A DNA stretch of 64,000 nucleotides from Bernardetia sp042180575 (GCF_042180575.1 NZ_CP170094.1:3100001-3164000); one strand, 5' to 3'; positions 35,832 through 45,218 are shown, counted from the stretch's first letter. Numbers and translations: made by a program. The notes: generated by a model not told the origin, from the sequence alone.

Positions 35832-36637
35832 GATTTTTCTTCTTTGTTTTTTTTATTTTCCAAAACCTCTAAAGCACTTTGAAGATTTTGCATGGTTTGG
35901 CGCAACTGATTTACTTGTGTCGGAACTTCTGGAAAGTCCAAACTAATATAAGCAGCAAAACGCCAAATTTCTTCAATATCTTCTACCGAAACTGAATAAG
36001 AAGAAGACATTCCATTTGTATCTTCCAAAAGAAGTGTATCATTTTGTGCAATCTGATTTTTGATTTTACGAAAAATAATCCCTGTACTTTCAGAAACAAT
36101 AATACAAGGTTCATTATCTTTTAGCTCATTCCAATCAGCGACAAACTCTCCCACTACAATACTATTTGTTGGTGCAGCTAATAATGAATCTGAAATTTCG
36201 AATGCTCTATATGTGTGATTGAGTGGTAAAGCTGGCAACTGGCATTTTGGAAGGTTTGCTACAAAATCAATATCTGAATAGCCTTTTACATAATCTTCCT
36301 CCGAATCCAAACGAACAAGCTCAATATATTCATTTTCATTTCGGTCTTGTGTAATACTCAAAACACGCAATCTTTCGGCTGCTGCATATTTTTTTAACTC
36401 TGGCAACTCAGGTGTATTTTTATTTTCAGCTTCGACAGATAAATCTTGATTAATAAACTGCTCTAGTGTAACACTAAAAAAATTAGCAATTTCTATTAAA
36501 GGTTCTAATTTTGGTGTCGCTCTTTCCTCTTCATACGAGCCAATCTTCTTTAAAGACACTCCTAAGTGCTTTGCTAAGGCTTCTTGAGTTAAATTATGGA
36601 CACGACGAAGGTAGCGCAAGTTAGAAGAGAAGAACAT
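35828..36637 (-). CDS. XRE-family transcriptional regulator with S24-like C-terminal domain
   Basis: The 269-residue protein has an N-terminal helix-turn-helix (LRYLRRVHNLTQEALAKHLG, 7-26, continuing with VSLKKIGSYEEERATPKLE). A C-terminal region resembles the LexA/CI (S24) dimerisation fold (DSLLAAPTNSIVVGEF, IFRKIKNQ). The Ser-Lys catalytic pair of LexA is not evident, so it is probably a non-cleaving repressor. A charged coiled tail ends the protein. Its DNA target is not known. The gap upstream (36638-37114) may include its own operator. Confidence 0.86.
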   Translation of the reverse strand: MFFSSNLRYLRRVHNLTQEALAKHLGVSLKKIGSYEEERATPKLEPLIEIANFFSVTLEQFINQDLSVEAENKNTPELPELKKYAAAERLRVLSITQDRNENEYIELVRLDSEEDYVKGYSDIDFVANLPKCQLPALPLNHTYRAFEISDSLLAAPTNSIVVGEFVADWNELKDNEPCIIVSESTGIIFRKIKNQIAQNDTLLLEDTNGMSSSYSVSVEDIEEIWRFAAYISLDFPEVPTQVNQLRQTMQNLQSALEVLENKKNKEEKS

Positions 36638-37114
36638 AAGCTATGTGAGGTCTGAAAAAAATAATAGGTTTTTGATAAAATTTTTAGCAAAATATTTGGT
36701 CGTTATCGAATCAACTCTTATATTTGCTTATAATATTAGCAATAAAGATAAAAAAACTCTGATAATTGGGAGAGGAAAACAAAAAAAATAGTCTTGTCTC
36801 TTTTTTTTACTAAAGAATCAGCAAGTTAGAAATTATTCTTGTCAATCTGTTATCTTTTTTGGAATTATTTATCAAATAAATAAGTTTTACTCCAAAATTG
36901 CTAATTATATTAGTTTTTGCCTGTTTTGTTAATCATTTTACAAAAATCATCAAAAAAGTATGGATTACAATCGTAATTAGCTTCGCTGCTTTTGCAGGTC
37001 GTAATCGTCTTTATATTCTATATATTCTATCAAACAAATAATTCTGTTTTTATTGACCTATTTCTACTTATCACTTCGGATAGTTTTTAGAAACTCATCC
37101 AATAAACAAATACC
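36638..37114. other. Intergenic region between divergent genes
   Basis: About 480 bases, divergently upstream of both the XRE regulator and the glucosaminidase. An ATTACAATCGTAAT palindrome lies at about 36964-36977 and the segment GTAATCG recurs close to it (near 37000), so it could be an operator. No promoter matching TTG-N19-TAnnTTTG and no gene is seen. Confidence 0.4.
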
Positions 37115-38185
37115 ATGATGAAGCAACTAATAATACTCGACGACGCATTCCAAACTCTAAATGATGGAAGAAAACTTCTTTCACAGCCTGTCTGTTTTGA
37201 AATTCCATACTGGAAAAAAACAGTTGATTTCAAAATAGAAATTACTGACCGTTGGCTGATGGTAATTATTGCAATTTTAGTAATGATTATCGGACTTCAA
37301 TGGTGGATTCCACAGAACAGCAACACGACACAAATTGATAATATGCTTGTTCAGATGCCAAATAAAAGTAGTGTAATTCCTGCTTCTATGCCAGCTTCAC
37401 AGCCTATTAATGATGTTCTTTCGTACATAATGACACACTTAGAAGAATCACAAAATGAAACACCACAGACACACCAAGAACAAAGAGATAATTTTTTGGT
37501 ACAAAAACAGCTTCTGATTACTAAATATTTAATAGAAAATAAGGCTTCTCGTTTGGATAAATTGGCTGATGATGAGTTATTGAATTTAAACAAGGAAATT
37601 ACACAGCTTTTTATTGATTTGGTTTTGAATAATGTAAATGCACAAAAACACGTTTATACTTATTTTACAGATAATACAGATTTGAATAAAATTGAAACTT
37701 CGCTAATGGAACAAGCAAAATTTCACGTTCCTGCATCGATAAAATTGGCTCAATCTGCATTAGAAACAGCTTACGGACAGCGAATTGTAGATAATAATTA
37801 TTTTGGAATAAAAGACAAAGCACAAAAAAGTAGCCTTACCACCACCACAGAATATTATACAGCTTTAGAAATGCAAGCCAATAAAAATATAATTGTAAGT
37901 TCGAAACGAGTAGTAAAAAATGGAAAAACACTTTACAAGTGTATCGTAAAAGACCATTTTGCAGAGTATAATTCGCCTTGGCATTCGTTTCGTTCGCACT
38001 CAGTTTTTCTTAGTACCAACAAACGTTATTCACCTTTATTTACAAAAGGAAAAAATTATGAAGACTGGGCTGACAAAATTGGTTCTACAAAATATGGTGG
38101 TGTAGGTTATGCAACTTCTCCAATTTATGGTGAAATTTTGAAGAAAATTATCAAGCGTTATCATTTAGATTTATTAGATTTTTAG
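37115..38185 (+). CDS. Membrane-anchored glucosaminidase (GH73-type)
   Basis: The 356-residue protein has one transmembrane helix (about 47-65, LMVIIAILVMIIGLQWWIP), a long linker, and a C-terminal glucosaminidase domain from about residue 200. The core motif SIKLAQSALETAYGQR includes the predicted catalytic Glu. Further motifs are NNYFGIKDK, EYNSPWHSFRSHSVFLS and YEDWADKIGSTKYGGVGYA. It should cleave the N-acetylglucosaminyl bond of peptidoglycan, as FlgJ and Bax-like proteins do. No flagellar genes are near. A strong terminator and the tandem 118-bp repeats follow. Confidence 0.92.
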   Translation: MMKQLIILDDAFQTLNDGRKLLSQPVCFEIPYWKKTVDFKIEITDRWLMVIIAILVMIIGLQWWIPQNSNTTQIDNMLVQMPNKSSVIPASMPASQPINDVLSYIMTHLEESQNETPQTHQEQRDNFLVQKQLLITKYLIENKASRLDKLADDELLNLNKEITQLFIDLVLNNVNAQKHVYTYFTDNTDLNKIETSLMEQAKFHVPASIKLAQSALETAYGQRIVDNNYFGIKDKAQKSSLTTTTEYYTALEMQANKNIIVSSKRVVKNGKTLYKCIVKDHFAEYNSPWHSFRSHSVFLSTNKRYSPLFTKGKNYEDWADKIGSTKYGGVGYATSPIYGEILKKIIKRYHLDLLDF

Positions 38186-38214
38186 ATTTCAACTATAAAT
38201 TTCAAGTAAATACT

Positions 38215-38258
38215 AAAAAAAGCTAGTTCAACTATAAGAGTTTGGACTAGCTTTTTTT
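38215..38258 (+). terminator. Terminator of the glucosaminidase gene
   Basis: AGCTAGTTCAA (38221-38231) pairs with TTGGACTAGCT (38242-38252), one G:T pair, preceded by seven A and followed by seven T. Very likely intrinsic. Confidence 0.9.
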
Positions 38259-38265
38259 AAGTTCT

Positions 38266-38650
38266 CATTTTTCCTAACGTTAGGAAAATAGCTTGAAAGG
38301 CTTGAAAATCACTTTTTTACTTATATAATGTATTTCTAGTCAGTTCAAAATACCGAAAATTAGAGCTTATTACTTTAGCTTTTCATTTTTCCTAATGTTA
38401 GGAAAATAGCTTGAAAGGCTTGAAAAGCACTTTTTTACTTATATAATGTCTTTCTAGTCAGTTCAAAATACCGAAAATTAGAGCTTATTATTTTAGCTTT
38501 TCATTTTTCCTAACGTTAGGAAAATAGCTTAAAAGCCTTTAAAAGCACTTTTTTGCCTGTTATTGTAAAAGACTTTCTAGTCTGTATTACATTTTCCTTC
38601 ATTTTTCCTAACATCAAGAAAATAGCTTAAAGTGCTTGAAACGCATATTT
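38266..38650. repeat. Tandem 118-bp repeats with palindromic cores
   Basis: Units start with CATTTTTCCTAACGTTAGG at 38266, 38384 and 38502, with a degenerate fourth start at 38600. The exact period is 118 bases for the first two. Each unit carries a perfect palindrome TTTTCCTAACGTTAGGAAAA, a duplicated GGCTTGAAAA segment, then CTAGTCAGTTCAAAATACCG. Units 1 and 2 are nearly identical; unit 3 is shorter and diverged. There is no ORF. Confidence 0.93.
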
Positions 38651-38680
38651 TTTTATATAAACTTTCTAACTAAATAAAGC

Positions 38681-38688
38681 TAAATTTG
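38681..38688 (+). promoter_or_regulatory. -7 box (TAAATTTG) of the CvfB-like gene
   Basis: A perfect TAnnTTTG box lies 33 bases before the ATG at 38722. A -33 TTG is not seen at the usual distance (CTTTC occurs there), so the promoter may be weak or activator-dependent. Confidence 0.5.
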
Positions 38689-38721
38689 TAGTATAATTTA
38701 TAAAGCACAAAAAAAGACGTT

Positions 38722-39615
38722 ATGCCCATCAAAACCATACAAATCGGTCAATATAATACACTTACCATTTTACGTACTTCTCCTAATGGTGTATATGTAG
38801 GAAGTTCACTTTTAGATGAGGTACTTTTACCTCAAAAATACGTTCCCGAAACAGCAAAAGAAGGCGACGAAATAGAAGTCTTTGTTTATACCGACACACA
38901 AGACCGTCCTGTTGCAGTTATCGAAAAACCGTTGGCAACTGTTGGAGAAATTGCTGCTTTGAAAGTAGTTGATATTACAAAAATTGGATTCTTTTTGGAC
39001 TGGGGACTGATTGAAAAAGATTTATTTCTTCCTCATGATGAAGTACCAAAAGGCAATAAAGAAGCAAGAGAAACCCAAGAACCAATACGAATAGGGGATT
39101 ATATGTTTGTAAAACTAGCACTAGACCACAAAACTAATCGGGTTATTGGCTTAGGAAAGCTAGGTAATTTTGTAGAAAGAGAAGAAGTTGATTTGCAAGA
39201 AGATGAAGAAGTAAATGCCATCATTGGTGCAGACACAGAAATTGGTTATCGTTGTATTGTAGAAAAAGAGGGGATTTATTATTATGGAATGCTCTATCAC
39301 AATGAAATTTTTGGAGAAGAAAACCTACAAGGACAAAAACGAACAGCATATATCAAAAAAGTACGTGAAGACGGTCGTATTGATTTAAGACTTCGAAAAG
39401 ATGGCTTTGATGGAATTGCTGACCAAAGTACAATGATTATGCAAAAATTAGAGGAAAATAATGGATTTTTACCTATTTCTGATAAAAGTACACCTGAAGA
39501 GATTGTAGCGTATTTTAATATGAGTAAAAAAACCTTTAAGAAACTCATCGGAAATCTTTATAGAGAACGAAAAATTAGTATTGACAAGAAAGGTATTCAG
39601 AAAATAGAAAAATAA
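38722..39615 (+). CDS. CvfB-like S1 RNA-binding protein
   Basis: The 297-residue protein matches CvfB/YitL: several S1-type OB folds (GVYVGSSLLDEVLLPQKYVP, then AALKVVDITKIGFFLDWGL and KDLFLPHDEVP). A C-terminal winged helix follows, with PISDKSTPEEIVAYFNMSKK then TFKKLIGNLYRERKI. CvfB binds RNA and affects virulence and gene expression in Firmicutes; its role in Bacteroidota is not established. The gene is monocistronic, between the tandem repeats and the SiaB-SiaC pair. Confidence 0.92.
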   Translation: MPIKTIQIGQYNTLTILRTSPNGVYVGSSLLDEVLLPQKYVPETAKEGDEIEVFVYTDTQDRPVAVIEKPLATVGEIAALKVVDITKIGFFLDWGLIEKDLFLPHDEVPKGNKEARETQEPIRIGDYMFVKLALDHKTNRVIGLGKLGNFVEREEVDLQEDEEVNAIIGADTEIGYRCIVEKEGIYYYGMLYHNEIFGEENLQGQKRTAYIKKVREDGRIDLRLRKDGFDGIADQSTMIMQKLEENNGFLPISDKSTPEEIVAYFNMSKKTFKKLIGNLYRERKISIDKKGIQKIEK

Positions 39616-39894
39616 TGTTTGTGTTTTAAAATTATTTTATATATTTACGAAACATAGAGAGATTCTATTTTCTTAATTTGATAAGAAGACACAAATACGA
39701 AAAGCAAAACAAAATTATAGAATTGCGTTTTTTTTGATATAATTCTTTTGTAAACCATGTATTTTGTGTATATTTCTAAAAATTAGTCAGTTTTACCTGA
39801 ATAATGAATAATAAAATTGCATAATTCTAAATTAATAAAATAGACTAGAAAACTCTAGAAAATTTTAGTTCCACTCTAAAGCAGTATAAGAATC

Positions 39895-40434
39895 TTGAAC
39901 CTGAATGATTACTATAGAGAAATGCTGGAAGGCGAAGTAATTGTATCGTATAAAGGAGCACCATCACAGCCTCTTTTCGATGGGATTTTGAGCGTGGCAG
40001 ATGAGCGATTAGCTGTTCTTGAACAAAAATCCAAAATTCGAAAAAAGGTCTATCATATTATGATAGAAGCTCTTCAAAACGTATACCATCACACGCAGGG
40101 AGAAGGTGTGCAAAAATCTGAAAGCCCAGAAACAGTATTGTTTGTTCTTTCCAAAAACACAACAGGATATGAAATTTCTACTGGAAATTATATCCCTACT
40201 TCTCTTGTCGCTACGCTACAAGGACATATTGAACGAATTAATCAGTCTTCTGCTGATGAAATCAAACAACTATATCGTGAACAACTACACGGTGGAGAAG
40301 TTTCTGTAAAAGGGGGAGCAGGATTAGGAATAATTGATATCGCACGTCGTTCGGGCGAAAAACTTGTCTATGCATTTGAAGATGCAGGCAATGATAATTC
40401 TTTTTTTAGTTTGAAAGTAAAAGTTTCGGCTTAA
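39895..40434 (+). CDS. SiaB-family protein kinase
   Basis: The 179-residue protein resembles SiaB (formerly DUF6272). It has the GHKL-like N-box (EALQNVYHHTQGEG, about 58-71), VLFVLSKNTTGYEI and the glycine-rich KGGAGLGIIDIARRSG near the end. SiaB phosphorylates SiaC on threonine. The next gene, 13 bases downstream, is a SiaC homologue, so they form an operon. The chosen start is TTG at 39895, in line with family length; an ATG eight codons later is the alternative. No PP2C phosphatase is adjacent. Confidence 0.86.
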   Translation: MNLNDYYREMLEGEVIVSYKGAPSQPLFDGILSVADERLAVLEQKSKIRKKVYHIMIEALQNVYHHTQGEGVQKSESPETVLFVLSKNTTGYEISTGNYIPTSLVATLQGHIERINQSSADEIKQLYREQLHGGEVSVKGGAGLGIIDIARRSGEKLVYAFEDAGNDNSFFSLKVKVSA

Positions 40435-40447
40435 ACAATATATTTGA

Positions 40448-40834
40448 ATGGAAAATTTTTTCTTAGAAGGCACTAATAAAACACCTCAGCTAGATTTTAA
40501 CTCTAATGAAGGACGATTCCTTATCGCAGGACGTTCTATTCCAGAAAACTCTATTGAGTTTTACAAACCTCTTTTTGAGTGGTTAGATAATTATGTCAGT
40601 CAAGCAAAATCAAATACGATTTTAGATGTAAAGTTGGAGTATTTTAATACAAGCTCATCAAAATGCTTAGTAGAGATATTTAGAAAATTAGAAGCTCTAC
40701 AACAAAAAAATGATAATGTACTCATCAACTGGTTTTATGAAGAAGATGATGAAGACATGCAAGAATCTGGAGAAGATTTTCAAGAAATTATAGACGTGAA
40801 AATTGTCTTAAATCAAATGGAAGAAGAAGACTAA
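40448..40834 (+). CDS. SiaC-family phosphoprotein (DUF1987)
   Basis: The 128-residue protein has the DUF1987 signature: TPQLDFNSNEGRFLIAGRS at 12-30 and VKLEYFNTSSSKCLVEIF at 61-78. Thr68, followed by SSS, is at the position of the phosphoacceptor threonine in Pseudomonas SiaC. In the SiaABCD system the SiaC phosphorylation state switches binding to a diguanylate cyclase. No diguanylate cyclase is visible here, so the output partner is elsewhere or different. The C-terminal tail is very acidic. It is co-transcribed with SiaB. Confidence 0.9.
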   Translation: MENFFLEGTNKTPQLDFNSNEGRFLIAGRSIPENSIEFYKPLFEWLDNYVSQAKSNTILDVKLEYFNTSSSKCLVEIFRKLEALQQKNDNVLINWFYEEDDEDMQESGEDFQEIIDVKIVLNQMEEED

Positions 40835-40874
40835 ATACCTTATACTTCAAATTTGATATATAAAATAATCGAAT

Positions 40875-40914
40875 AGCTATTTTATTTAGAAATAAATAGA
40901 ATAGCTGTTTTTTT
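40875..40914 (+). terminator. Terminator of the SiaB-SiaC operon
   Basis: AGCTATTTTATTT (40875-40887) pairs with AAATAGAATAGCT (40894-40906) with one G:T pair, followed by GTTTTTTT. Confidence 0.8.
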
Positions 40915-40938
40915 GTGTATTTTATTTTACAAACTGTT

Positions 40939-42504
40939 TTACAAAGTAGATTTAAGCCGTCCATTTTCCCAAATTCCTGTTTGTTGTTTTCCGTTAGTTT
41001 TATAGAGTGTTCCTTTTCCAGTTTGTGAGTTATACGACCAATCTCCGATATAATGTTCGCCATTTGGGTAATACATTGAGCCTTCCCCGTGTCGTTGGTC
41101 TTGATACCATTGCCCTTCATAGCGACTTTTGTTTTGATAGTGCATCGAACCTACTCCATGTTTTTGGTTGTTTTTCCAAGTTCCTATATATTTACTATTA
41201 TCTGACCAAATATATGTTCCTCGTCCATCACGCATTCCTGCCAAAAAATTTCCTTTATAATATCCACCAGAAGCATAATACATTGTTCCTTGCCCATCAA
41301 ATTTTCCATTTTTAAACTTTCCTACATACCTTCCTACCTCAGAAATAAGCTCTCCAAAACCATCTTGACAGTTTCCTGTTTTACAAACTCCTTGTTCTGC
41401 ATTTACCACCATATCTTCATCATTGAGAGTAACATCTATTCCATCCATAATTCCATCTTTGTCAAAACGAATACGAAGGTCAAATTTTTTATCTTTATAC
41501 AACCACGTCGAACCTGTTCGATAAGTATATTTTTTATACGGCGAACCCATAATATAGGCTACATAATTTTGGTCTGAATAAGGAGTTACTTTTTCTGTAA
41601 GAGGATGAGAAACATCACCAAAACCTGATTTATTGACAGCTACTTTATACAAATATCCATAATCATTGAAATAAAAACGCAATTTATTATTATTAAAAAC
41701 GTACTGAAAGTGGTCATAAGCAAGATGAATTTGCTGATAGCCATCTTTTTGTTTGTTACTAGCAGATTTTATTTCTTCACTGTCTTTATGTTTTCCTAAA
41801 AGGTCGTATAAGCCATTTGATGCAAAAAAATCTTGTCCTTTATAATTTCCACCTTCCCAAAACCCTTTTTTTGTTACTCCATTTGTATATACAAGTTTTC
41901 CTTTTCCATGTCTTTTTCCATTTTTCCATTCACCTTCATAACGAGAACCATCTCTTTCTACATAAATGCCTTCTCCATCTTGGCAATCTCCAGAAATACA
42001 ATTTTTGAAACGCAATAATACTCCTCTTAATCTTGACTTGATACGTGAACCTGTATAATAAAATACTACTTCCACAGGAAGACTATTGTATTCCATATAA
42101 TTTGCATTATCTTTTGATGGTTTGCCTAGTTTTATGATAGTAGAGGATTTTGTGTCATTCCAAGTTAGATTTTTTGGAAGTTTACTAGAGTAGGCTGCAA
42201 ATTTGGTGTCATTAGCTGAATATGTATTATCATAAAGCATTATTTTATCAATAATATCTCCCTTATAAAAACCTATTCTAATTCCATTATTTGGATATGT
42301 CCAGACCGAAGTAGAGCTAAGTGACTCATCTCTTACACCTAATTTATTCAAAAAATCTCTTACTAATGGGTCTGTTTTGGATTTTCCAATCAGTTTAAAC
42401 AAATTATCGCCATCGACAGTATTAGTATGAATTGTAGTAGCTGAAGCAAAAGAACAAACAGAAAACAACAAAATAAGGCATACAAATAACCTCAAACTAT
42501 TCAT
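40939..42504 (-). CDS. Exported MORN-repeat protein
   Basis: The ATG at 42504 gives a 521-residue protein with a signal peptide (MNSLRLFVCLILLFSVCSFASA). The longer ORF start at 42591 would bury the signal. MORN repeats appear twice: one or two copies near 190-225 (YEGEWKNGKRHGKGKLVYTNG-type) and a block of about six at the C-terminus (YVGKFKNGKFDGQGTMYY, YKGNFLAGMRDGRGTYIW, YEGQWYQDQRHGEGSMYY). The central parts are beta-rich domains of unknown role, including GSTWLYKDKKFDLRIRF. Gene products of this kind are surface- or periplasm-exposed. No operon partners. Confidence 0.87.
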   Translation of the reverse strand: MNSLRLFVCLILLFSVCSFASATTIHTNTVDGDNLFKLIGKSKTDPLVRDFLNKLGVRDESLSSTSVWTYPNNGIRIGFYKGDIIDKIMLYDNTYSANDTKFAAYSSKLPKNLTWNDTKSSTIIKLGKPSKDNANYMEYNSLPVEVVFYYTGSRIKSRLRGVLLRFKNCISGDCQDGEGIYVERDGSRYEGEWKNGKRHGKGKLVYTNGVTKKGFWEGGNYKGQDFFASNGLYDLLGKHKDSEEIKSASNKQKDGYQQIHLAYDHFQYVFNNNKLRFYFNDYGYLYKVAVNKSGFGDVSHPLTEKVTPYSDQNYVAYIMGSPYKKYTYRTGSTWLYKDKKFDLRIRFDKDGIMDGIDVTLNDEDMVVNAEQGVCKTGNCQDGFGELISEVGRYVGKFKNGKFDGQGTMYYASGGYYKGNFLAGMRDGRGTYIWSDNSKYIGTWKNNQKHGVGSMHYQNKSRYEGQWYQDQRHGEGSMYYPNGEHYIGDWSYNSQTGKGTLYKTNGKQQTGIWENGRLKSTL

Positions 42505-42912
42505 TACCTTAAAAAAAGAGTACGAATAATTTTTGTGTATTTTTGTATCTATTTTATAATTTTTTGAAAAAGATAAAGTAAAAAAAATCAAATTAGTAGG
42601 ATAGAATAATGAGTTTGTAAAGATATTTTTTTGAAAAGAATAAATTAATTCAGCAAAATTAAATTGATAGTTGTTTTTATGCTAACACACTCACTTGCAA
42701 ATCGTTATGAATATTTTATAATAATTTGCATAATCTGTGTTTTGTAATTAGAAAGAGATTACCAATCTATAAATATAACAAGTATCATTCTAATCAAGTA
42801 AACGAATTCAATCAAAATAAGTTCTGAGTACGTTTACCTAGCTGTTTTAATTTTTTTAAATAAATTTTATCTATTTTTATCATTTTCTACAAAAAATCAT
42901 ATTATCAAAACT

Positions 42913-43545
42913 ATGTTTACAGGAATTATTGAAGAAATAGGAACTCTTATTTCTATACAAGAAGAAGGAACAAATCAATTATTTGAAATAGAATCAGCTA
43001 TTTCAAATGAACTTAAAGTTGATCAAAGTGTCGCACACAATGGCGTTTGCTTGACAGTTACTAAAGTAGAAAAAAATAGACACTTCGTAACAGCGATTGA
43101 AGAAACCCTCCAAAAGACAGATTTAGGAAAGTGGAAAGTAGGTTCGCAACTAAATTTAGAACGTTGTATGCCTGCTAATGGGCGTTTTGATGGACATATT
43201 GTACAAGGACATGTCGACCAAACAGCTATCTGTACCAAAATTATTGATGAGAATGGAAGCTGGCGTTTTTATTTTGAATATGAAGACAAAGGAAACTTTA
43301 CTGTTCAGAAAGGTTCTATTTGTACAAATGGTGTTAGCCTAACCGTTGTAGATTCAGAAAGTGGCTCAAAAATAGCTAACAAAACAAAAAAAGGAAGTTT
43401 TAGTGTCGCCATTATTCCTTATACTTATCAACATACCAATTTTCACAAACTAAAAGTAGGCGATACAATCAATCTTGAATTTGATATTGTTGGAAAATAT
43501 ATGAAATTACTTTTTGAGAAACATTTTCAGTCAATTAAAAATTAA
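42913..43545 (+). CDS. ribE: Riboflavin synthase alpha subunit
   Basis: RibE converts two 6,7-dimethyl-8-ribityllumazine molecules to riboflavin. The 210-residue protein consists of two repeated lumazine-binding folds: MFTGIIEEIG at the start, NGVCLTV in the first half, GHIVQGHVDQ at the junction and NGVSLTVV in the second. It has the normal length. I saw no FMN riboswitch in the 408-base upstream gap (42505-42912), which is AT-rich and shared divergently with the MORN gene. It is not next to other rib genes. Confidence 0.95.
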   Translation: MFTGIIEEIGTLISIQEEGTNQLFEIESAISNELKVDQSVAHNGVCLTVTKVEKNRHFVTAIEETLQKTDLGKWKVGSQLNLERCMPANGRFDGHIVQGHVDQTAICTKIIDENGSWRFYFEYEDKGNFTVQKGSICTNGVSLTVVDSESGSKIANKTKKGSFSVAIIPYTYQHTNFHKLKVGDTINLEFDIVGKYMKLLFEKHFQSIKN

Positions 43546-43731
43546 AACCTACAAAAGTAACGAAGCTGATTACAGATTACCAAATAAAGTTTCTTTCCTA
43601 ATTTGAAAGTTACACTAAAAAAATACGTAATTCGTAATTCATAATTCGCAATTAATTTGTGTTTTGCGTATCTTTCCATTTGTAAAAAATAAACCTACTC
43701 CTAATCTAAATAAGAACTAGCCCCTATATAT

Positions 43732-44418
43732 ATGAATTGTTTAATTGTAGATGATGATGAATTTTCTCGCAACGTAATAAAGCATTTTGCTAATAAAACG
43801 GATGGTTTGACTGTCCTTGAAGAAACAGATAATGCTGCTGATGCTTTTACAGTCATCAAAACCAAAGAAATTGATATTGTTTTTTTAGATGTTGAGATGC
43901 CTGAAATGACAGGACTTGACCTAATGAAAACGCTTGATGATATGCCACAAATTATTTTGGTAACTTCTCGTGCAAGTTATGCTGTGGAAGCATTCGAACA
44001 TAATGTAACTGATTATTTAGTAAAACCTGTAAATTATGCTCGTTTTTTGAAGGCAGTTGGAAAAGCAGAAGCCAACCTAAAAGCCTCAAATGTAACTGTG
44101 GAGAATCAAGACGAAGTATTTATCAAAGCTGATAACAAAATTGTTCGTTTGCGTTTGAGTGATGTTTATTTTATCGAAGCCTTATCAGATTATGTGATTA
44201 TTAATACAGATACACGTAAATACATTATTCATTCGACAATGAAAGGCTTAGAGAAAAAATTACCTGAATCTGACTTTATCCGTGTGCATCGCTCTTATAT
44301 TGTCAATTTTACCAAGATAACAAGTATTGAAGACACAAGTGTAGTGATGCCAAGCAAAACTATTCCGATTGGTGCTTCTTACAAAAATCGTTTTATGAAA
44401 AAATTGAATTTATTATAA
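43732..44418 (+). CDS. LytTR-family response regulator
   Basis: The 228-residue protein has a receiver domain with the acidic pair Asp7-Asp8, phospho-acceptor Asp53 (FLDVEMP) and Lys98 (LVKPV). A LytTR DNA-binding domain follows, with FIRVHRSYIVN at 182-192 and NRFMKKLNLL at the end. No histidine kinase lies beside it, so its partner is elsewhere. Upstream, TATCTTTC at 43669-43676 resembles a -7 box, and the segment TAATTCGTAATTCATAATTC just before it has short direct repeats that could bind the protein itself. It is monocistronic. Confidence 0.94.
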   Translation: MNCLIVDDDEFSRNVIKHFANKTDGLTVLEETDNAADAFTVIKTKEIDIVFLDVEMPEMTGLDLMKTLDDMPQIILVTSRASYAVEAFEHNVTDYLVKPVNYARFLKAVGKAEANLKASNVTVENQDEVFIKADNKIVRLRLSDVYFIEALSDYVIINTDTRKYIIHSTMKGLEKKLPESDFIRVHRSYIVNFTKITSIEDTSVVMPSKTIPIGASYKNRFMKKLNLL

Positions 44419-44423
44419 ACTAG

Positions 44424-44466
44424 AAAAAAACCGATTTGAAAACTGCATCAAATCGGTTTTTTTGTT
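44424..44466 (+). terminator. Terminator of the LytTR regulator gene
   Basis: A 16-base perfect stem (44424-44439, with CCGATTTGA, against 44448-44463) with a run of A on one side and T on the other; bidirectional use with the convergent DUF6913 gene is possible. Confidence 0.92.
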
Positions 44467-44476
44467 TTAGTAGAAT

Positions 44477-45040
44477 CTATACAAATGCTGTTGAATTTTG
44501 ATTTTGAACTGTACTTACTGATTTAAACATATTTTTAGCCAAACTAGAAATTGTGTTTTGCTCTTCTCTAAAGACCATCCATTCATACAAAAACTCTTTG
44601 CCCACAATATGCGCTCCCACTCTACATTTGGCTTGGCTAAGTAAAAGTATGCGTTCGAATAGAGCCACATGTCGATTACTGACACAAAAAAGATAATCAA
44701 ATTCTGTAGAGATAAATTTTTGTACTGCTACTACATCCATATTTCCATTCCAATCCATTTGTTCTGGATGAACCAAAAAAAAGCGATACGGAACTTGTAG
44801 TTCTTGCTTCGTTTTTTTGGTTTGGAATAATATAACTTCTACTTTTTTATTATCTTTTTGAAGTTTTTCTATTATTGGACTGATTTGCTTGGCATCTTCT
44901 GAACTTTCAATAAGCAACAAAATACCAAAATGCTTTGCTTCTTCATAAGGCAAAGTATAATGTTTGGAAGTCGAAGGACGAATTTTTCTGTTCTTACGAC
45001 TAACCAAATAATTTTTGATAGGATAAAGTAAATTATTCAT
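44477..45040 (-). CDS. DUF6913-family protein
   Basis: The 187-residue protein belongs to a family known in Bacteroidota. A short basic N-terminal helix (NYLVSRKNRKIRP) is followed by an alpha/beta fold with ILLLIESSEDAKQI, DYLFCVSNRHVALFERILLL and AKCRVGAH. Its function is unknown. Homologues often lie near dapA-type or ligase genes, but not here. It converges with the LytTR regulator and has no co-directional neighbour close by. Confidence 0.75.
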   Translation of the reverse strand: MNNLLYPIKNYLVSRKNRKIRPSTSKHYTLPYEEAKHFGILLLIESSEDAKQISPIIEKLQKDNKKVEVILFQTKKTKQELQVPYRFFLVHPEQMDWNGNMDVVAVQKFISTEFDYLFCVSNRHVALFERILLLSQAKCRVGAHIVGKEFLYEWMVFREEQNTISSLAKNMFKSVSTVQNQNSTAFV

Positions 45041-45218
45041 TTTTCTATAACGCTGGTAAAGACTACAAAATTACTATTAAAAAACTATTTTCTTTTGTTT
45101 TGAAAATAGCTAGATAGTTAATTAACTTTATTTTTTAGTAAAATGTTGTAGGACAATTATTTTACTTGTTTTTTTATCTCTACCTATCCAAATCTAAAAT
45201 ACTTAATTGAAGTGTCAT

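Noticed and set aside
38266..38650. CRISPR array
   Set aside because: The units are long (118 bp), almost identical over their whole length, and have no unique spacers; no cas genes are present.
42505..42591. Longer N-terminus of the MORN protein
   Set aside because: It would place 29 charged residues before the signal peptide.
42505..42912. FMN riboswitch before ribE
   Set aside because: The conserved AGGGC/GGGTGAAATTCC-type segments are absent in this AT-rich gap.
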